Below the pieces are notes generated by a model, which made no database searches, was not told where the DNA came from, and worked only from the letters and a program-made list of their open reading frames with translations. The translations under genes and the position numbers were made by a program. 64,000 nucleotides of DNA from Rhizobiales bacterium 64-17 (GTDB lineage Bacteria; Pseudomonadota; Alphaproteobacteria; Rhizobiales; Xanthobacteraceae): the NCBI GenBank assembly GCA_001899285.1, contig MKWA01000020.1, positions 1-64,000 of the forward strand. Direction: 5' to 3'. Numbering within the stretch: the stretch's first letter is position 1; each line of letters starts with the position of its first letter. Below, one piece after another: positions 43,812-54,905 of the stretch.

Positions 43812-43848
43812 AAAATAAAGACGCTCGTGGTGTGGCCGCGAGCGTCTC
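43812..43848 (-). terminator. Rho-independent terminator of tldD
   Basis: Perfect 9-bp stem AGACGCTCG (43819-43827) / CGAGCGTCT (43839-43847) with an 11-nt loop; on the minus strand followed by TTTATTTTG. It ends the ialB-hydratase-tldD unit. Confidence 0.82.
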
Positions 43849-43872
43849 ATGCTTTCATTCGATTTGTCCGCG

Positions 43873-45303
43873 TTACGCCGTGCCGCCGACGGTGATGCGG
43901 TCCATGCGCAGCGACGGCTGGCCGACGCCGACCGGCACGCCCTGACCGTTCTTGCCGCAAGTGCCGATGCCCGGATCGAGCGCGAAGTCGTTGCCGATCA
44001 TCGAGATGCGATGCAGGTCGGTCGGGCCGTTGCCGATCAGCATCGCACCCTTCACCGGTGCGGTGACCTTGCCGTTCTCGATCTTGTACGCCTCGGTGCA
44101 CTGGAACACATATTTGCCCGAGGTGATGTCGACCTGCCCGCCGCCGAAATTCACGGCGTAGAGGCCGTTCTTCACCGACGCGATGATCTCCTCGCGCGGC
44201 TTGTCGCCGTCGAGCATGTAGGTGTTGGTCATGCGCGGCATCGGCACATGGGCGTGGCTTTCGCGCCGGCCGTTGCCGGTCGGCTTCATGTTCATCAGCC
44301 GCGCGTTCTGCCGGTCCTGCATGTAGCCGACCAGGATACCGTCCTCGATCAGCACGGTGCGGCTGGTCGGCGTGCCTTCGTCGTCGATCGACAACGAGCC
44401 GCGCCGCGCGGCGATGGTGCCGTCATCGACCACGGTGACGCCTTTCGCCGCCACCTGCTGGCCCATCAGGCCGGCGAAGGCGGAGGTCTGCTTGCGGTTG
44501 AAATCGCCTTCGAGGCCGTGGCCGACTGCTTCGTGCAGCATCACGCCGGGCCAGCCGGCGCCGAGCACCACGTCCATCTCGCCGGCGGGCGCGGGCACGG
44601 CGTCGAGATTGACCAATGCTTGCCGCACCGCTTCATCCACCGCGCCCTGCCAGGCATGGGTCTCGATGAAACGCTGATAGCCTTCGCGGCCGCCGAAGCC
44701 GTGACTGCCGGTTTCCTGCCGCGTGCCGTCGCCGACCACCACGGACACGTTAAGCCGCACCAGCGGGCGGATGTCGCGATAAGCCTCGCCGTCGGGCCGT
44801 AAAATCTCCACCACCTGCCAGGTGGCGGCGATGCTGGCCGACACCTGCCGCACGCGCGGGTCTTTGGCGCGCGCATAGGCGTCGATGGTTTCGAGCAGCG
44901 CGACCTTGGCGTCGAACGCCGGCGTGCCGAGCGGATTGTCGTCGCCATAGAGGCGGACGTTGGTGCGCGCCGGTGGGGCGGCGAACTGGCCGGCATAGCC
45001 GGTCTTGACCGCGCGCACCGCGTCGGCGGCGCGCGCGATCGCGCCTTCCGACATGTCGGAAGCATGCGCGTAGCCGACCGCGTCGTCCTTGACGGCGCGG
45101 AGGCCGAAACCCTGGGCGGTGTCGTAGGTCGCCTGCTTCAGCCGGCCGTTGTCATAAGCCAAAGCCTCGGTCTGGCGGTATTCGAGGAACAGTTCCCCGT
45201 CGTCGGCGCCTTCGAGGCCATGGCCGATGAGCTTGGTGACGCGGCCGCGGTCGAGGCCAGCGCGATCAATCAGGGAGGAGAGGGACTTGTCCGACGTGTC
45301 CAT
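43873..45303 (-). CDS. tldD: Metalloprotease TldD
   Basis: Zn protease that with TldE (PmbA) degrades unfolded peptides and matures microcins and CcdA. 476 residues, usual length. The metal site HExxxH is seen as HEAVGH within GVMLHEAVGHGLEGDF (about residue 257), with the Cys ligand in DPGIGTCGKNGQG near the C-terminus. Start at the ATG giving MDTSDKSLSS; the longer frame is an artefact running through the upstream gene. tldE is not in the window, so a partner must be elsewhere. Confidence 0.95.
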   Translation of the reverse strand: MDTSDKSLSSLIDRAGLDRGRVTKLIGHGLEGADDGELFLEYRQTEALAYDNGRLKQATYDTAQGFGLRAVKDDAVGYAHASDMSEGAIARAADAVRAVKTGYAGQFAAPPARTNVRLYGDDNPLGTPAFDAKVALLETIDAYARAKDPRVRQVSASIAATWQVVEILRPDGEAYRDIRPLVRLNVSVVVGDGTRQETGSHGFGGREGYQRFIETHAWQGAVDEAVRQALVNLDAVPAPAGEMDVVLGAGWPGVMLHEAVGHGLEGDFNRKQTSAFAGLMGQQVAAKGVTVVDDGTIAARRGSLSIDDEGTPTSRTVLIEDGILVGYMQDRQNARLMNMKPTGNGRRESHAHVPMPRMTNTYMLDGDKPREEIIASVKNGLYAVNFGGGQVDITSGKYVFQCTEAYKIENGKVTAPVKGAMLIGNGPTDLHRISMIGNDFALDPGIGTCGKNGQGVPVGVGQPSLRMDRITVGGTA

Positions 45304-45362
45304 AAGGGGCGTGCTCCGGTGTTCGTCCCCCAAGATAAGACCGGCGCGCCGCCCCTGCGAGG

Positions 45363-46064
45363 TCAGTCGCGGGACAATTTCACCGAGACAGAGCCGATCG
45401 GGTCGAGCCAATAGGTCAGTTCGTTTTCGTCCGGTTCGAGCGCGATCGGCGGCGTGATTGAACCGCAGATGATGACGTCGCCGGCGGCGAGCTTCTCGCC
45501 ATGAGCGGCCAGCGTTCCAGCCACATGGCGCACCAGATCGACGATCTTGCCGGTCAGCGCCTCGGGCGTGTCGCTGCGCGCCGATTCCGCCCCGCGGCGG
45601 ATCACCTGCGCCGTCAGGCCGGTGGTGTCGCCGCCGGGACGCGTGGCGGTGCCGAACACCACATGACGGTGAAAGATATTGTCGGCGAGGATGGCGGTGA
45701 CATCGGCCGGGGGCGGCGTCATGTCGGCGATCTCGATCGCCGGTGTCAGCGAGCGGATGGCGGCCAGCGCGGTCGCCGCATCGGCGCTGGGGTTGAGGTC
45801 GCTCCCCATGGTCACGGCGATTTCCGGTTCGGCGATCGGTTTGCCGTAGCCTTTCAGCGAGGCGGTACCGCCGGAGGCCAGCACGCCGGCCTGAAACAGA
45901 TGACCGATCAGCGGTGCCTTGAGCGCGAATTTTTCCAGCATGGCCGGTGCGCCGAGCCCGAGCTTCCAGCCGATTGGCTGTTCGCCGGCGGCGATGCGGG
46001 CGCGCCGCCGCGCCAGTTGCGTGGTCAGGCCGCTGACGATACGCGGGTCGTCCCAAGCCTGCAT
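45363..46064 (-). CDS. 2-keto-4-pentenoate hydratase/FAH-family protein
   Basis: Protein of 233 residues with the MhpD-like fold. Segments seen: GWKLGLGAPAMLEKF (substrate loop), AEPEIAVTMGSDLNP (Glu metal ligands), ALAAIRSLTPAIEIADM (Glu/Asp site) and GDVIICGSITPP. Such enzymes hydrate 2-hydroxydienoates or decarboxylate oxo-acids in aromatic degradation, but no pathway genes surround it, so the substrate is open. ATG at 46064 chosen over TTG at 46070. It lies between ialB and tldD on the same strand. Confidence 0.82.
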   Translation of the reverse strand: MQAWDDPRIVSGLTTQLARRRARIAAGEQPIGWKLGLGAPAMLEKFALKAPLIGHLFQAGVLASGGTASLKGYGKPIAEPEIAVTMGSDLNPSADAATALAAIRSLTPAIEIADMTPPPADVTAILADNIFHRHVVFGTATRPGGDTTGLTAQVIRRGAESARSDTPEALTGKIVDLVRHVAGTLAAHGEKLAAGDVIICGSITPPIALEPDENELTYWLDPIGSVSVKLSRD

Positions 46065-46079
46065 GGTCAAGCCCGCATG

Positions 46080-46598
46080 TTACGGCAGCTTGTCGAAGCC
46101 TTCGCCGAAGCCCTTCAGGCTCAACGGAAAGCCGATGCCTTCTTCCGGCGTCTGGAAGATGATGAAGGTCGCGGTGGTGCCGGTGCGCATCTGCTTGATC
46201 AGGTTGTCGTCCATGATCACCTCGGCGATGCAGCCGTTCGGCAGGCAGCGCACGAAGCCGGCCCGGCCGACATCCTTATTGTCGATCTTGAGCCCAAGCC
46301 CGCTCGGCAGCAGCACGCTGAGCGGCGCGACCACCCGCAGCATGGTGCTCTTGTGGTCGGCGGTCTTGAGCACCAGCACGGTGAGGGAGACATTAGCGCG
46401 GGTCTCGTCGACCACCGTCTGCATCAGGGCGCATTGCTCGGCCTGCGCGCCGGGCGGCGTATCGCAGCGAATCTGCCACTCCTGATGCACCGAGCGCACC
46501 GCACCTTGCGCGAAGGCGGAGCCGGGGAGCGCCACGATAGCAAGGAGCAGGAGGGGCGCCAGCGTGAAGAGGCGCGGAAAAAGGGGGAGAATACGCAT
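46080..46598 (-). CDS. IalB-family invasion-associated locus B protein
   Basis: Secreted protein of 172 residues. Signal peptide PRLFTLAPLLLLAIVALPGSAFA is followed by the IalB fold: HQEWQIRCDTPPG, CALMQTV, GFVRCLPNGCIAEV and GTTATFIIFQTPEEGIGFPL, with four Cys likely forming disulfides. IalB of Bartonella aids erythrocyte entry, but homologues are widespread in free-living Hyphomicrobiales, so an envelope housekeeping role is likelier here. ATG at 46598 taken because it starts the signal peptide. Divergent from coxB. Confidence 0.85.
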   Translation of the reverse strand: MRILPLFPRLFTLAPLLLLAIVALPGSAFAQGAVRSVHQEWQIRCDTPPGAQAEQCALMQTVVDETRANVSLTVLVLKTADHKSTMLRVVAPLSVLLPSGLGLKIDNKDVGRAGFVRCLPNGCIAEVIMDDNLIKQMRTGTTATFIIFQTPEEGIGFPLSLKGFGEGFDKLP

Positions 46599-47022
46599 CA
46601 GCCGTCCGAATCTTGCGTCGCCCCGCTGCGACGCCCGTTTGGGCCATGGCATGGCAAGCATGTCAAGCAAGCAGGGCTTCCCGCAATTTGACTGTAAATA
46701 AGGCGGTGGCAAATAAGGCAGTAACGGGCCGGAGGTTCGCCTTTCGGTGCAGAAGCGGGCCTGCGCCGGGCCTGCGCGGGCGGCCTGCCGCGGTGTCCAC
46801 AAACAAGACCTTCCGCCGCATTAGACCCATAACAAGGTGCATTGCGGCACGGCTGGAATTATGGTTTGAGAAACCGGGATTCCCCCTGTCCCGCCGCATG
46901 TCCCGCTCATCGCCACGCCCGTGGCCCTGCGTGTCAGCGGCGCTGAACCGTACAAGGAAAAGTGCGGGACGCCGGGGCCGGCCGAAAGAGCTTCGGCCGG
47001 ATTCTATGGAGCGAACACGACA
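46599..47022. other. Control region and leader of the cytochrome oxidase operon
   Basis: A 424-nt gap between divergent ialB and coxB. It must hold the promoters for both. The only clear structure is the perfect hairpin at 46978-47000 near coxB. No small gene is convincing. Confidence 0.6.
46978..47000 (+). promoter_or_regulatory. Leader hairpin just upstream of coxB
   Basis: Perfect 9-bp arms CCGGCCGAA (46978-46986) and TTCGGCCGG (46992-47000) with a 5-nt loop, 22 nt before the coxB start and close to the ribosome site. No T-run follows, so it is a leader structure rather than a terminator; a role in translation or stability is inference. Confidence 0.5.
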
Positions 47023-47859
47023 ATGCGGTTGTTCAAGCGGTTGATCGGTCTCTCGGTCGCGATTTCGACGATTTTGGCGGGTGGGGCGGCATTCGCCGAA
47101 TACGGCCATCCCACGCCGTGGCAGCTCGGGCTTCAAAGCTCGGCCAGCCCGGTGATGACCGACATCATCTGGTTCCACGACTACCTGCTGTGGCTGATCG
47201 CGGCGATCGTGCTGTTCGTGCTGGTCCTGCTGATCGTTGTGCTGATCAAGTTCAACGCCAAGGCCAATCCGGTGCCCTCGCGCACCACCCACAACACCTT
47301 CATCGAGGTGATCTGGACCGTCGTCCCGGTGCTGATCCTCACCGCCGTGGCGGTGCCCTCGTTCCGCCTGCTGTTCCTGCAGCTCAACGTCCCGCCGGCC
47401 GAGGTCACCATCAAGGCGACCGGCAAGCAGTGGTTCTGGACCTACAGCTATCCGGACGCGAAATTCGAGTTCGACTCGCTGATGGTCGCCGAGAAGGATC
47501 TCAAGCCTGGCCAGCCGCGGCTGCTCACCGTCGACAACGAGATCGTCGTTCCGGTCAACAAGGTGGTGCGCGTCCTCACCACCGGCGCCGACGTGATCCA
47601 CGCCTTCGCGGTGCCGTCTTTCGGCATCAAGATCGACGCGATCCCCGGCCGCATCAACGAGACCTGGTTCAAGGCCACCCGCGAGGGCATGTACTACGGC
47701 CAGTGCTCGGAACTGTGCGGCAAGGACCACGCCTTCATGCCGATCGCCGTGCGTGTCGTGAACGACGGCGAATACAATGCCTGGCTCGAACAGGCGAAGA
47801 AGAAGTATGCGAGCACCGACGCTCCGCAGAAGACGGCGTCGCTCGCGGCTTCCGAATAA
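47023..47859 (+). CDS. coxB: Cytochrome c oxidase subunit II
   Basis: Carries the CuA centre that accepts electrons from cytochrome c. 278 residues: signal peptide (LIGLSVAISTILAGGAAFA), two transmembrane helices (about 50-70 and 92-115) and a periplasmic cupredoxin domain. The CuA ligands are in YYGQCSELCGKDHAFMPI (about 224-241), with the upstream His in DVIHAFAVPSFG and aromatic WFWTYSYP electron entry path. ATG at 47023 is used; upstream in-frame sequence is not conserved-looking. First gene of the operon. Confidence 0.96.
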   Translation: MRLFKRLIGLSVAISTILAGGAAFAEYGHPTPWQLGLQSSASPVMTDIIWFHDYLLWLIAAIVLFVLVLLIVVLIKFNAKANPVPSRTTHNTFIEVIWTVVPVLILTAVAVPSFRLLFLQLNVPPAEVTIKATGKQWFWTYSYPDAKFEFDSLMVAEKDLKPGQPRLLTVDNEIVVPVNKVVRVLTTGADVIHAFAVPSFGIKIDAIPGRINETWFKATREGMYYGQCSELCGKDHAFMPIAVRVVNDGEYNAWLEQAKKKYASTDAPQKTASLAASE

Positions 47860-49503
<1,644 letters not shown>

Positions 49504-49537
49504 CGGCAGCGACACCCTCTGTGATCCGGGATTTGTG

Positions 49538-50497
49538 ATGTCACTCGTCAGCGACGGCGCCGATCTGCGCGGACCCTCCGGGGCCTCGGCGTCGCTCGCG
49601 CAACCGAGTCTGGCGAGCGGCGGGGATTATCTCGCGCTGCTCAAGCCGCGGGTGATGTCGCTTGTCATCTTCACCGCGCTGGTTGGCCTCGCGGTGGCGC
49701 CCGGGCATGTGCATCCGGTGATCGGCTTCACGGCGCTGCTCTGCATCGCCGTCGGCGCCGGCGCCGCCGGTGCGCTGAACATGTGGTACGAGGCCGATAT
49801 CGACGCGAAGATGACGCGCACTGCGCGCCGTCCGATCCCGGCGGGACGCATCCAGCCGGGCGAAGCACTGGCTTTCGGCCTTACCTTGTCGATCGGCTCG
49901 GTGGTGGTGCTCGGCCTCCTGGTCAATCTGGCCTCGGCCGCGCTGCTTGCCTTCACCATCTTCTTCTACGCCGTCGTCTATACGATGTGGCTGAAGCGCT
50001 CGACGCCGCAGAACATAGTCATCGGCGGCGCCGCAGGCGCCTTCCCGCCGATGATCGGCTGGGCCGCCGTCACCGGCAGCATGTCGTTCGAGCCGGTGGT
50101 GCTGTTCCTGATCATCTTCTTCTGGACGCCGCCGCATTTCTGGGCGCTGGCGCTGTACAAGTCCGACGACTACGCCCGCGCCGGCATTCCGATGCTGCCG
50201 GTGGTCGCGGGCGAGCGCGAGACGCGACGCCAGATCCTGCTCTACACCATCCTGCTGGCGCCGCTCGGTGCCGCGCCGTGGCTGCTCGGCTTCGCCGGCC
50301 CGGTTTATGCCGCCGTGTCGATCGCAACCGGCGCGATCATGCTGTTCATCGCCTGGCAGATCTGGCGCGAGCGCGCGCCGGCCTATGCCGCCTGCCGCAA
50401 CATGTTCGCCTTCTCGATCCTCTACCTGTTCCTGCTATTCGCGGTGTTGCTGGTGGAGCGCGGCTTCGGCGGCTTCATGTCGTGGGTGGCGGTGTGA
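49538..50497 (+). CDS. ctaB: Heme O synthase (protoheme IX farnesyltransferase)
   Basis: Adds a farnesyl group to protoheme to give heme O, the precursor of heme A used by the oxidase. 319-residue UbiA-family membrane protein with about nine helices. The prenyl-diphosphate/Mg motif is [19 protein letters not shown] (about 83-101) and the second acidic loop is [17 protein letters not shown]. Sits 34 nt after coxA. The N-terminal 25 residues are a low-complexity Ser/Ala/Gly lead. Confidence 0.96.
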   Translation: MSLVSDGADLRGPSGASASLAQPSLASGGDYLALLKPRVMSLVIFTALVGLAVAPGHVHPVIGFTALLCIAVGAGAAGALNMWYEADIDAKMTRTARRPIPAGRIQPGEALAFGLTLSIGSVVVLGLLVNLASAALLAFTIFFYAVVYTMWLKRSTPQNIVIGGAAGAFPPMIGWAAVTGSMSFEPVVLFLIIFFWTPPHFWALALYKSDDYARAGIPMLPVVAGERETRRQILLYTILLAPLGAAPWLLGFAGPVYAAVSIATGAIMLFIAWQIWRERAPAYAACRNMFAFSILYLFLLFAVLLVERGFGGFMSWVAV

Positions 50498-50508
50498 CGG
50501 TTCTGGTG

Positions 50509-50700
50509 ATGGACAACAACGACCAGCAACAGGCCAAACAGGATGAAGGCCAGGATGACGGCATCGTCCTGACGCCGGAGCAGCAGCGTGCGCGCCGCTC
50601 GCGTTCGATCGCACTGGCGCTGGCGTTGGTCGCGCTGGTGGTGCTGTTTTACATCGTCACGCTGGTGAAGGGGCCGGGCGTTCTGGTGAGGCCGCTATGA
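50509..50700 (+). CDS. coxF: CoxF-like small membrane protein
   Basis: Product of 63 residues: a polar Gln/Asp-rich N-terminus, [15 protein letters not shown] and one transmembrane helix ([20 protein letters not shown]). This matches the small CoxF proteins found between ctaB and ctaG in alphaproteobacteria; role in oxidase assembly is inferred from position. A GTG at 50494, overlapping the ctaB stop, is an alternative start. Its stop overlaps ctaG by 4 nt (ATGA). Confidence 0.82.
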   Translation: MDNNDQQQAKQDEGQDDGIVLTPEQQRARRSRSIALALALVALVVLFYIVTLVKGPGVLVRPL

Positions 50701-51311
50701 GCAAGTCGGGCAATACTTCGCGCGATCTGATCATCGCCGCGTCCTGCGGCGCGGTGGTCGGCCTGATGGTCGCGGCGTCCTATGCCGCCGTTCCGCTCTA
50801 CAACTGGTTCTGCCGCACCACCGGCTTCGGCGGCACGACGCAGGTGGCGCACACCGCGCCGGCGGCCGGATCGGTGCTCGACCGCACCATCACCATCCGC
50901 TTCGACGGCAATGTGATGCCGGGCCTGCCGTGGAAATTCGAGCCGGAACAGACCTCGATGACCGTGCGGATCGGCGAGGTCGTCACTGCGCTTTACAAGG
51001 TGACCAACCAGAGCGCGCGCGAGACCTACGCGCAGGCGGGCTACAATGTCTCGCCGCCGACGGTCGGCATCTACTTCCAGAAGATCAACTGCTTTTGCTT
51101 CACCGAACAGACGATGAAGCCGGGCGAGACGCGCGAGATGCCGGTCGTGTTCTATGTCGACCCCAAGCTCGCGGCGGACGCGGAGCAGGACGGGCTCAAT
51201 ACGATCACGCTGTCTTACACATTCTTCCCGCAACGCGAGGCGCCGCGGCCGGTGGCGGACGCTACCGACAAGGCGTCCTCTTCGGCCGCTAAGCCGGCGG
51301 GACGCATCTAG
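50697..51311 (+). CDS. ctaG: Cytochrome c oxidase assembly protein CtaG/Cox11
   Basis: Copper chaperone that delivers Cu to the CuB site. 204 residues: an N-terminal membrane anchor ([20 protein letters not shown]) and a periplasmic immunoglobulin-like domain. The copper-binding CFCF motif is present in [16 protein letters not shown] (about residue 130). Start overlaps the coxF stop. Confidence 0.95.
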   Translation: MSKSGNTSRDLIIAASCGAVVGLMVAASYAAVPLYNWFCRTTGFGGTTQVAHTAPAAGSVLDRTITIRFDGNVMPGLPWKFEPEQTSMTVRIGEVVTALYKVTNQSARETYAQAGYNVSPPTVGIYFQKINCFCFTEQTMKPGETREMPVVFYVDPKLAADAEQDGLNTITLSYTFFPQREAPRPVADATDKASSSAAKPAGRI

Positions 51312-51329
51312 GATTCAATGGAGACGACG

Positions 51330-52187
51330 ATGGCTGAGGCGCACGCAAAGCACCACGATTATCACCTGGTCGATCCCAGCCCGTGGCCGGTGGTCGGGTC
51401 GGTCGCGGCCTTTGTGCTCGCGGTCGGCGCGATCTCGTGGATGCACCATCTGTATGCCGCCGCGCCGCTGGTGTTCGGCGCTGGCGTGCTGCTGGTGCTC
51501 TACACGATGATCGGCTGGTGGCGCGACGTCATCCGCGAGGCGGAATTCAAGGGCGACCACACCCGCGTTGTGCAGATCCATCACCGCTACGGCATGATCC
51601 TGTTCATCGCCTCGGAAGTGATGTTCTTCGTTGCCTGGTTCTGGGCCTATTTCAACACGGCGCTGTTTCCGGCCGATGCGCATGACATCTCGCGCATCAC
51701 CTTCACTGGTGGCGTGTGGCCGCCGAAGGGCATCGAGACCTTCGATCCGTGGCATCTGCCGCTGCTCAACACGCTGATCCTGCTCACCTCCGGCACGACC
51801 GTCACCTGGGCGCACCACGCGCTGCTGGAAGGCGACCGCAAGGGCCTGAAGTGGGGTCTGATCCTGACGATCCTGCTCGGCATGATCTTCACGTGCGTGC
51901 AGGCTTACGAATATTCGCACGCTGCCTTCGCCTTCAAGGGCAACATCTACGGTGCCACCTTCTTCATGGCGACCGGCTTCCACGGCGCGCATGTCATCAT
52001 CGGCACGATCTTCCTGATCGTCTGCCTGTTCCGCGCCATGGCCGGCCACTTCACGCCGAAGCAGCACCTCGGCTTCGAGTTCGCCGCCTGGTACTGGCAT
52101 TTCGTCGACGTGGTCTGGCTGTTCCTGTTCGCCGCGATCTATGTCTGGGGTTACGGCGGGCCGGTGGCTGGCGGCGGCCACCACTGA
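51330..52187 (+). CDS. ctaE: Cytochrome c oxidase subunit III
   Basis: Seven-helix subunit that stabilises the catalytic core and proton uptake. 285 residues; conserved stretches [20 protein letters not shown] (with the lipid-facing Glu), [14 protein letters not shown] and [16 protein letters not shown] at 51330 lies 5 nt after GGAGA. The operon core ends here with a strong terminator at 52207-52232. Confidence 0.96.
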   Translation: MAEAHAKHHDYHLVDPSPWPVVGSVAAFVLAVGAISWMHHLYAAAPLVFGAGVLLVLYTMIGWWRDVIREAEFKGDHTRVVQIHHRYGMILFIASEVMFFVAWFWAYFNTALFPADAHDISRITFTGGVWPPKGIETFDPWHLPLLNTLILLTSGTTVTWAHHALLEGDRKGLKWGLILTILLGMIFTCVQAYEYSHAAFAFKGNIYGATFFMATGFHGAHVIIGTIFLIVCLFRAMAGHFTPKQHLGFEFAAWYWHFVDVVWLFLFAAIYVWGYGGPVAGGGHH

Positions 52188-52206
52188 CGGGCTGATACAC
52201 TTTTGA

Positions 52207-52236
52207 AAAGGGCGGCCTTCGCGCCGCCCTTTTTTC
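52207..52236 (+). terminator. Rho-independent terminator after ctaE
   Basis: Perfect 10-bp stem AAAGGGCGGC (52207-52216) / GCCGCCCTTT (52223-52232) with a CTTCGC loop, followed by more T. It probably terminates or attenuates the cox transcript before DUF983/surf1. Confidence 0.92.
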
Positions 52237-52268
52237 ATTGAACAAGACTGCGGACGAGATCGCCTTCC

Positions 52269-52658
52269 ATGACCGATCAGACGCCGGACATTTCGCAACA
52301 GACCGCCATCATGCGCGGCTTGCGCTGCCGCTGTCCGCGCTGCGGCGAGGGCGCGCTCTATACCGGCTTCCTCACGCTCAGGCCCGCCTGCGACCGCTGC
52401 GGGCTGCCTTACGATTTCGCCGATGCCGGCGACGGGCCTGCGGTGTTCGTGATCCTGCTCGCCGGCTTTGTCGTGGTCTTCCTCGCGCTGGGCGTCGAGT
52501 TCGCCTATGCGCCGCCCTATTGGGTGCACATCGCGCTGTGGCTGCCGCTGATCCTGATCGTCACGCTGGCGCCGCTGCGGCCGCTCAAGGGCGTGCTGAT
52601 CGCGCTCCAGTATCACCATAAGGCGGCTGAGGGGCGGCTGATGGGCAAAAGCGAATGA
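52269..52658 (+). CDS. DUF983-family membrane protein
   Basis: Product of 129 residues. The N-terminus has two CxxC zinc-ribbon knuckles, CRCPRCGEG and CDRCGLPY, followed by two transmembrane helices (FVILLAGFVVVFLALGVEF and HIALWLPLILIVTLAPL). DUF983 genes recurrently sit beside SURF1 and cox genes, so a role in oxidase biogenesis is likely but unproven. Overlaps surf1 by 4 nt (ATGA). Confidence 0.88.
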   Translation: MTDQTPDISQQTAIMRGLRCRCPRCGEGALYTGFLTLRPACDRCGLPYDFADAGDGPAVFVILLAGFVVVFLALGVEFAYAPPYWVHIALWLPLILIVTLAPLRPLKGVLIALQYHHKAAEGRLMGKSE

Positions 52659-53407
52659 ACGTGCGCTATCCCGGCGAACGCCGTGTCGGCTGGCTGACGC
52701 CGACGCTCTTCACGATCGCCGCGCTGGCGATCCTGATCGGGCTTGGCGTCTGGCAACTCGAACGCAAGGCGTGGAAGGAGGCGCTGATCGCGCGGCTCGA
52801 CGCGCGCATCGCCGCGCCGGCCACTGTCGGCGTACCGCCGCGCGATCAATGGGCGAGCCTCGATCCGCAGCAGATGGAATATCGCCGCGTCACCGTACCG
52901 GTAGAATTCCTGCACGATCAGGAGGCGCTGGTGTACACCGCCGGCTCCGCGTTGCGGCCGGACGTGAAGGGCGCGGGCTACTGGGTGTTCACGCCGGCGC
53001 GGCTCCCCGGCGGTAGCACGGTGATCGTCAATCGCGGTTTCGTACCGCTCGACCACAAGGATCCCGCGACCCGCCGCGAGGGACAGGTGAGTGGCCCGGT
53101 CGATATCGTCGGCCTGCTGCGCTGGCCGGACGAGCGCGGCACGTTCACGCCGAATGACGAGCCGGCGAACAATGTTTGGTATGTGCGCGATCCGTCCGTG
53201 ATCGGCCCGGCGAAGAAGTGGGGCAACGTCGCGCCGTTCTTCATCGATATGGAATCGCCGCTGCCGCCGGGTGGGCTGCCGAACGCCGCGCGCGCGGTGC
53301 TCAAGCTCTCCGACAATCACCTGCAATATGCGCTCACCTGGTTCGGTCTCGCGCTGACGCTTGTCGGGGTCTATCTGGCGTGGATGATCCGCCGGTTCCG
53401 GGGCTGA
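52655..53407 (+). CDS. SURF1-family heme/oxidase assembly protein
   Basis: Inserts heme a into subunit I. 250 residues with the SURF1 layout: TM1 (LFTIAALAILIGLGVWQLER), a periplasmic domain (YRRVTVPVEFL, GYWVFTPARLPGGSTVIVNRGF) and TM2 (LTWFGLALTLVGVYLAWMI). The start overlaps the DUF983 stop. Downstream thrC is 82 nt away and may have its own promoter. Confidence 0.92.
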   Translation: MNVRYPGERRVGWLTPTLFTIAALAILIGLGVWQLERKAWKEALIARLDARIAAPATVGVPPRDQWASLDPQQMEYRRVTVPVEFLHDQEALVYTAGSALRPDVKGAGYWVFTPARLPGGSTVIVNRGFVPLDHKDPATRREGQVSGPVDIVGLLRWPDERGTFTPNDEPANNVWYVRDPSVIGPAKKWGNVAPFFIDMESPLPPGGLPNAARAVLKLSDNHLQYALTWFGLALTLVGVYLAWMIRRFRG

Positions 53408-53489
53408 GGCGGCTTCCTTGTCCTGACCGCCGCAACCGATTAGTCTGCAGCCAAACTGGCCGGGCGTCGAAGAAAGCCAAGCGAAATCA

Positions 53490-54905
53490 ATGCGTTATAT
53501 TTCAACGCGGGGCGAAGCCCCGGTGCTCGATTTCATCGACGTGATGCTGACCGGGCTCGCCCGCGATGGTGGCCTCTACGTGCCGGAAAGCTGGCCGCGC
53601 CTCACCGCCGAGCAGATCGCCGGCTTCGCCGGTAAGCCCTATGCCGAGGTCGCGGTCGAGGTGCTGCGGCCGTTCGTCGGGGCGGCGCTGCCGGAGGCCG
53701 ATCTCGCCCGCATGGCGCGCGAGGCTTACGGCACGTTCCGCCATCCGGCGGTGGTGCCGTTGGTTCAGGTCGGCAACAACACCTTCATCGCCGAACTGTT
53801 TCATGGCCCGACGCTGGCGTTCAAGGATCTCGCCATGCAGCTCGTGGCGCGGCTGATGGACCATGCGCTACGCGCGCGGGGCGAGCGCACCACCATCGTC
53901 GTCGCCACCTCGGGCGACACCGGCGGTGCGGCGGTCGAGGCGTTCCGCGGTCTCGCGCAGGTCGATGTGATCGTGCTGTTCCCGAACGGCCGCGTGTCGG
54001 ACGTGCAGCGGCGGATGATGACCACGACGACCGACGCCAACGTGCACGCGCTCGCCATCGAGGGCACGTTCGACGACTGCCAGGCGCTGGTGAAGGCGAT
54101 GTTCAACCATCACGCCTTCCGCGACCGGGTGAAGCTGTCCGGCGTCAATTCGATCAACTGGGCGCGCATCGTCGCGCAGGTGGTCTATTACTTCACCGCT
54201 GCCGTCGCGCTCGGCGCGCCGCATCGCAGGGTGGCGTTCACGGTGCCGACCGGCAATTTCGGCGACGTGTTCGCAGGCTATGTCGCCGAGCAGATGGACT
54301 TGCCGGTTGAGCGGCTCACCGTCGCCACCAACGTCAACGACATCCTGGCGCGCACCATCGCCACCGGCCACTACGAGCCGCGCGACGTGGTCGCGACCTC
54401 GTCGCCGTCGATGGATATTCAGGTGTCGTCGAATTTCGAGCGGCTGCTGTTCGACGCCTATGGCCGCGATGCCGGTGCGGTGCGCGGGCTGATGAATTCG
54501 CTGACCCAGTCGCGCCGCTTCTCCATCGCCGCGCCGGCGCTCGCGCGCATCCGCGATCGCTTCACCGCCGGCCGCGCCAGCGAGGACGAGACCGCGGCGA
54601 CGATCCGTGCGCTGCGCCGCGAGACCGGCTATGTCGCCGATCCGCATACCGCGGTGGCACTCGCCGTCGCCGAGAAGGAGCCGCGCGATGCAGCGACGCC
54701 GATGGTGGTGCTGTCCACCGCGCATCCGGCGAAATTCCCCGATGCGGTGGAGGCGGCCTGTGGCGTGCGCCCCGGTTTGCCGGACTGGCTATCGGGCCTC
54801 AACACCGCACAAGAAAACATGACGGTGCTGCCGGCCGATCAGGCCGCGGTCGAAAAGTTTGTCACCGGCGCCGCCCGCGCCGCGCGCGAAGGAGCCGCCG
54901 CATGA
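53490..54905 (+). CDS. thrC: Threonine synthase
   Basis: PLP enzyme converting O-phospho-homoserine to threonine. 471 residues, the long (yeast/E. coli-like) class. N-terminal MRYISTRGEAPVLDFIDVML is typical; the PLP-binding Lys is in PTLAFKDLAMQL (about residue 111), with the phosphate loop TSGDTGGAAVEAF and VPTGNFGDVFAGY. Its last four bases overlap the M16 start (ATGA). Confidence 0.95.
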   Translation: MRYISTRGEAPVLDFIDVMLTGLARDGGLYVPESWPRLTAEQIAGFAGKPYAEVAVEVLRPFVGAALPEADLARMAREAYGTFRHPAVVPLVQVGNNTFIAELFHGPTLAFKDLAMQLVARLMDHALRARGERTTIVVATSGDTGGAAVEAFRGLAQVDVIVLFPNGRVSDVQRRMMTTTTDANVHALAIEGTFDDCQALVKAMFNHHAFRDRVKLSGVNSINWARIVAQVVYYFTAAVALGAPHRRVAFTVPTGNFGDVFAGYVAEQMDLPVERLTVATNVNDILARTIATGHYEPRDVVATSSPSMDIQVSSNFERLLFDAYGRDAGAVRGLMNSLTQSRRFSIAAPALARIRDRFTAGRASEDETAATIRALRRETGYVADPHTAVALAVAEKEPRDAATPMVVLSTAHPAKFPDAVEAACGVRPGLPDWLSGLNTAQENMTVLPADQAAVEKFVTGAARAAREGAAA

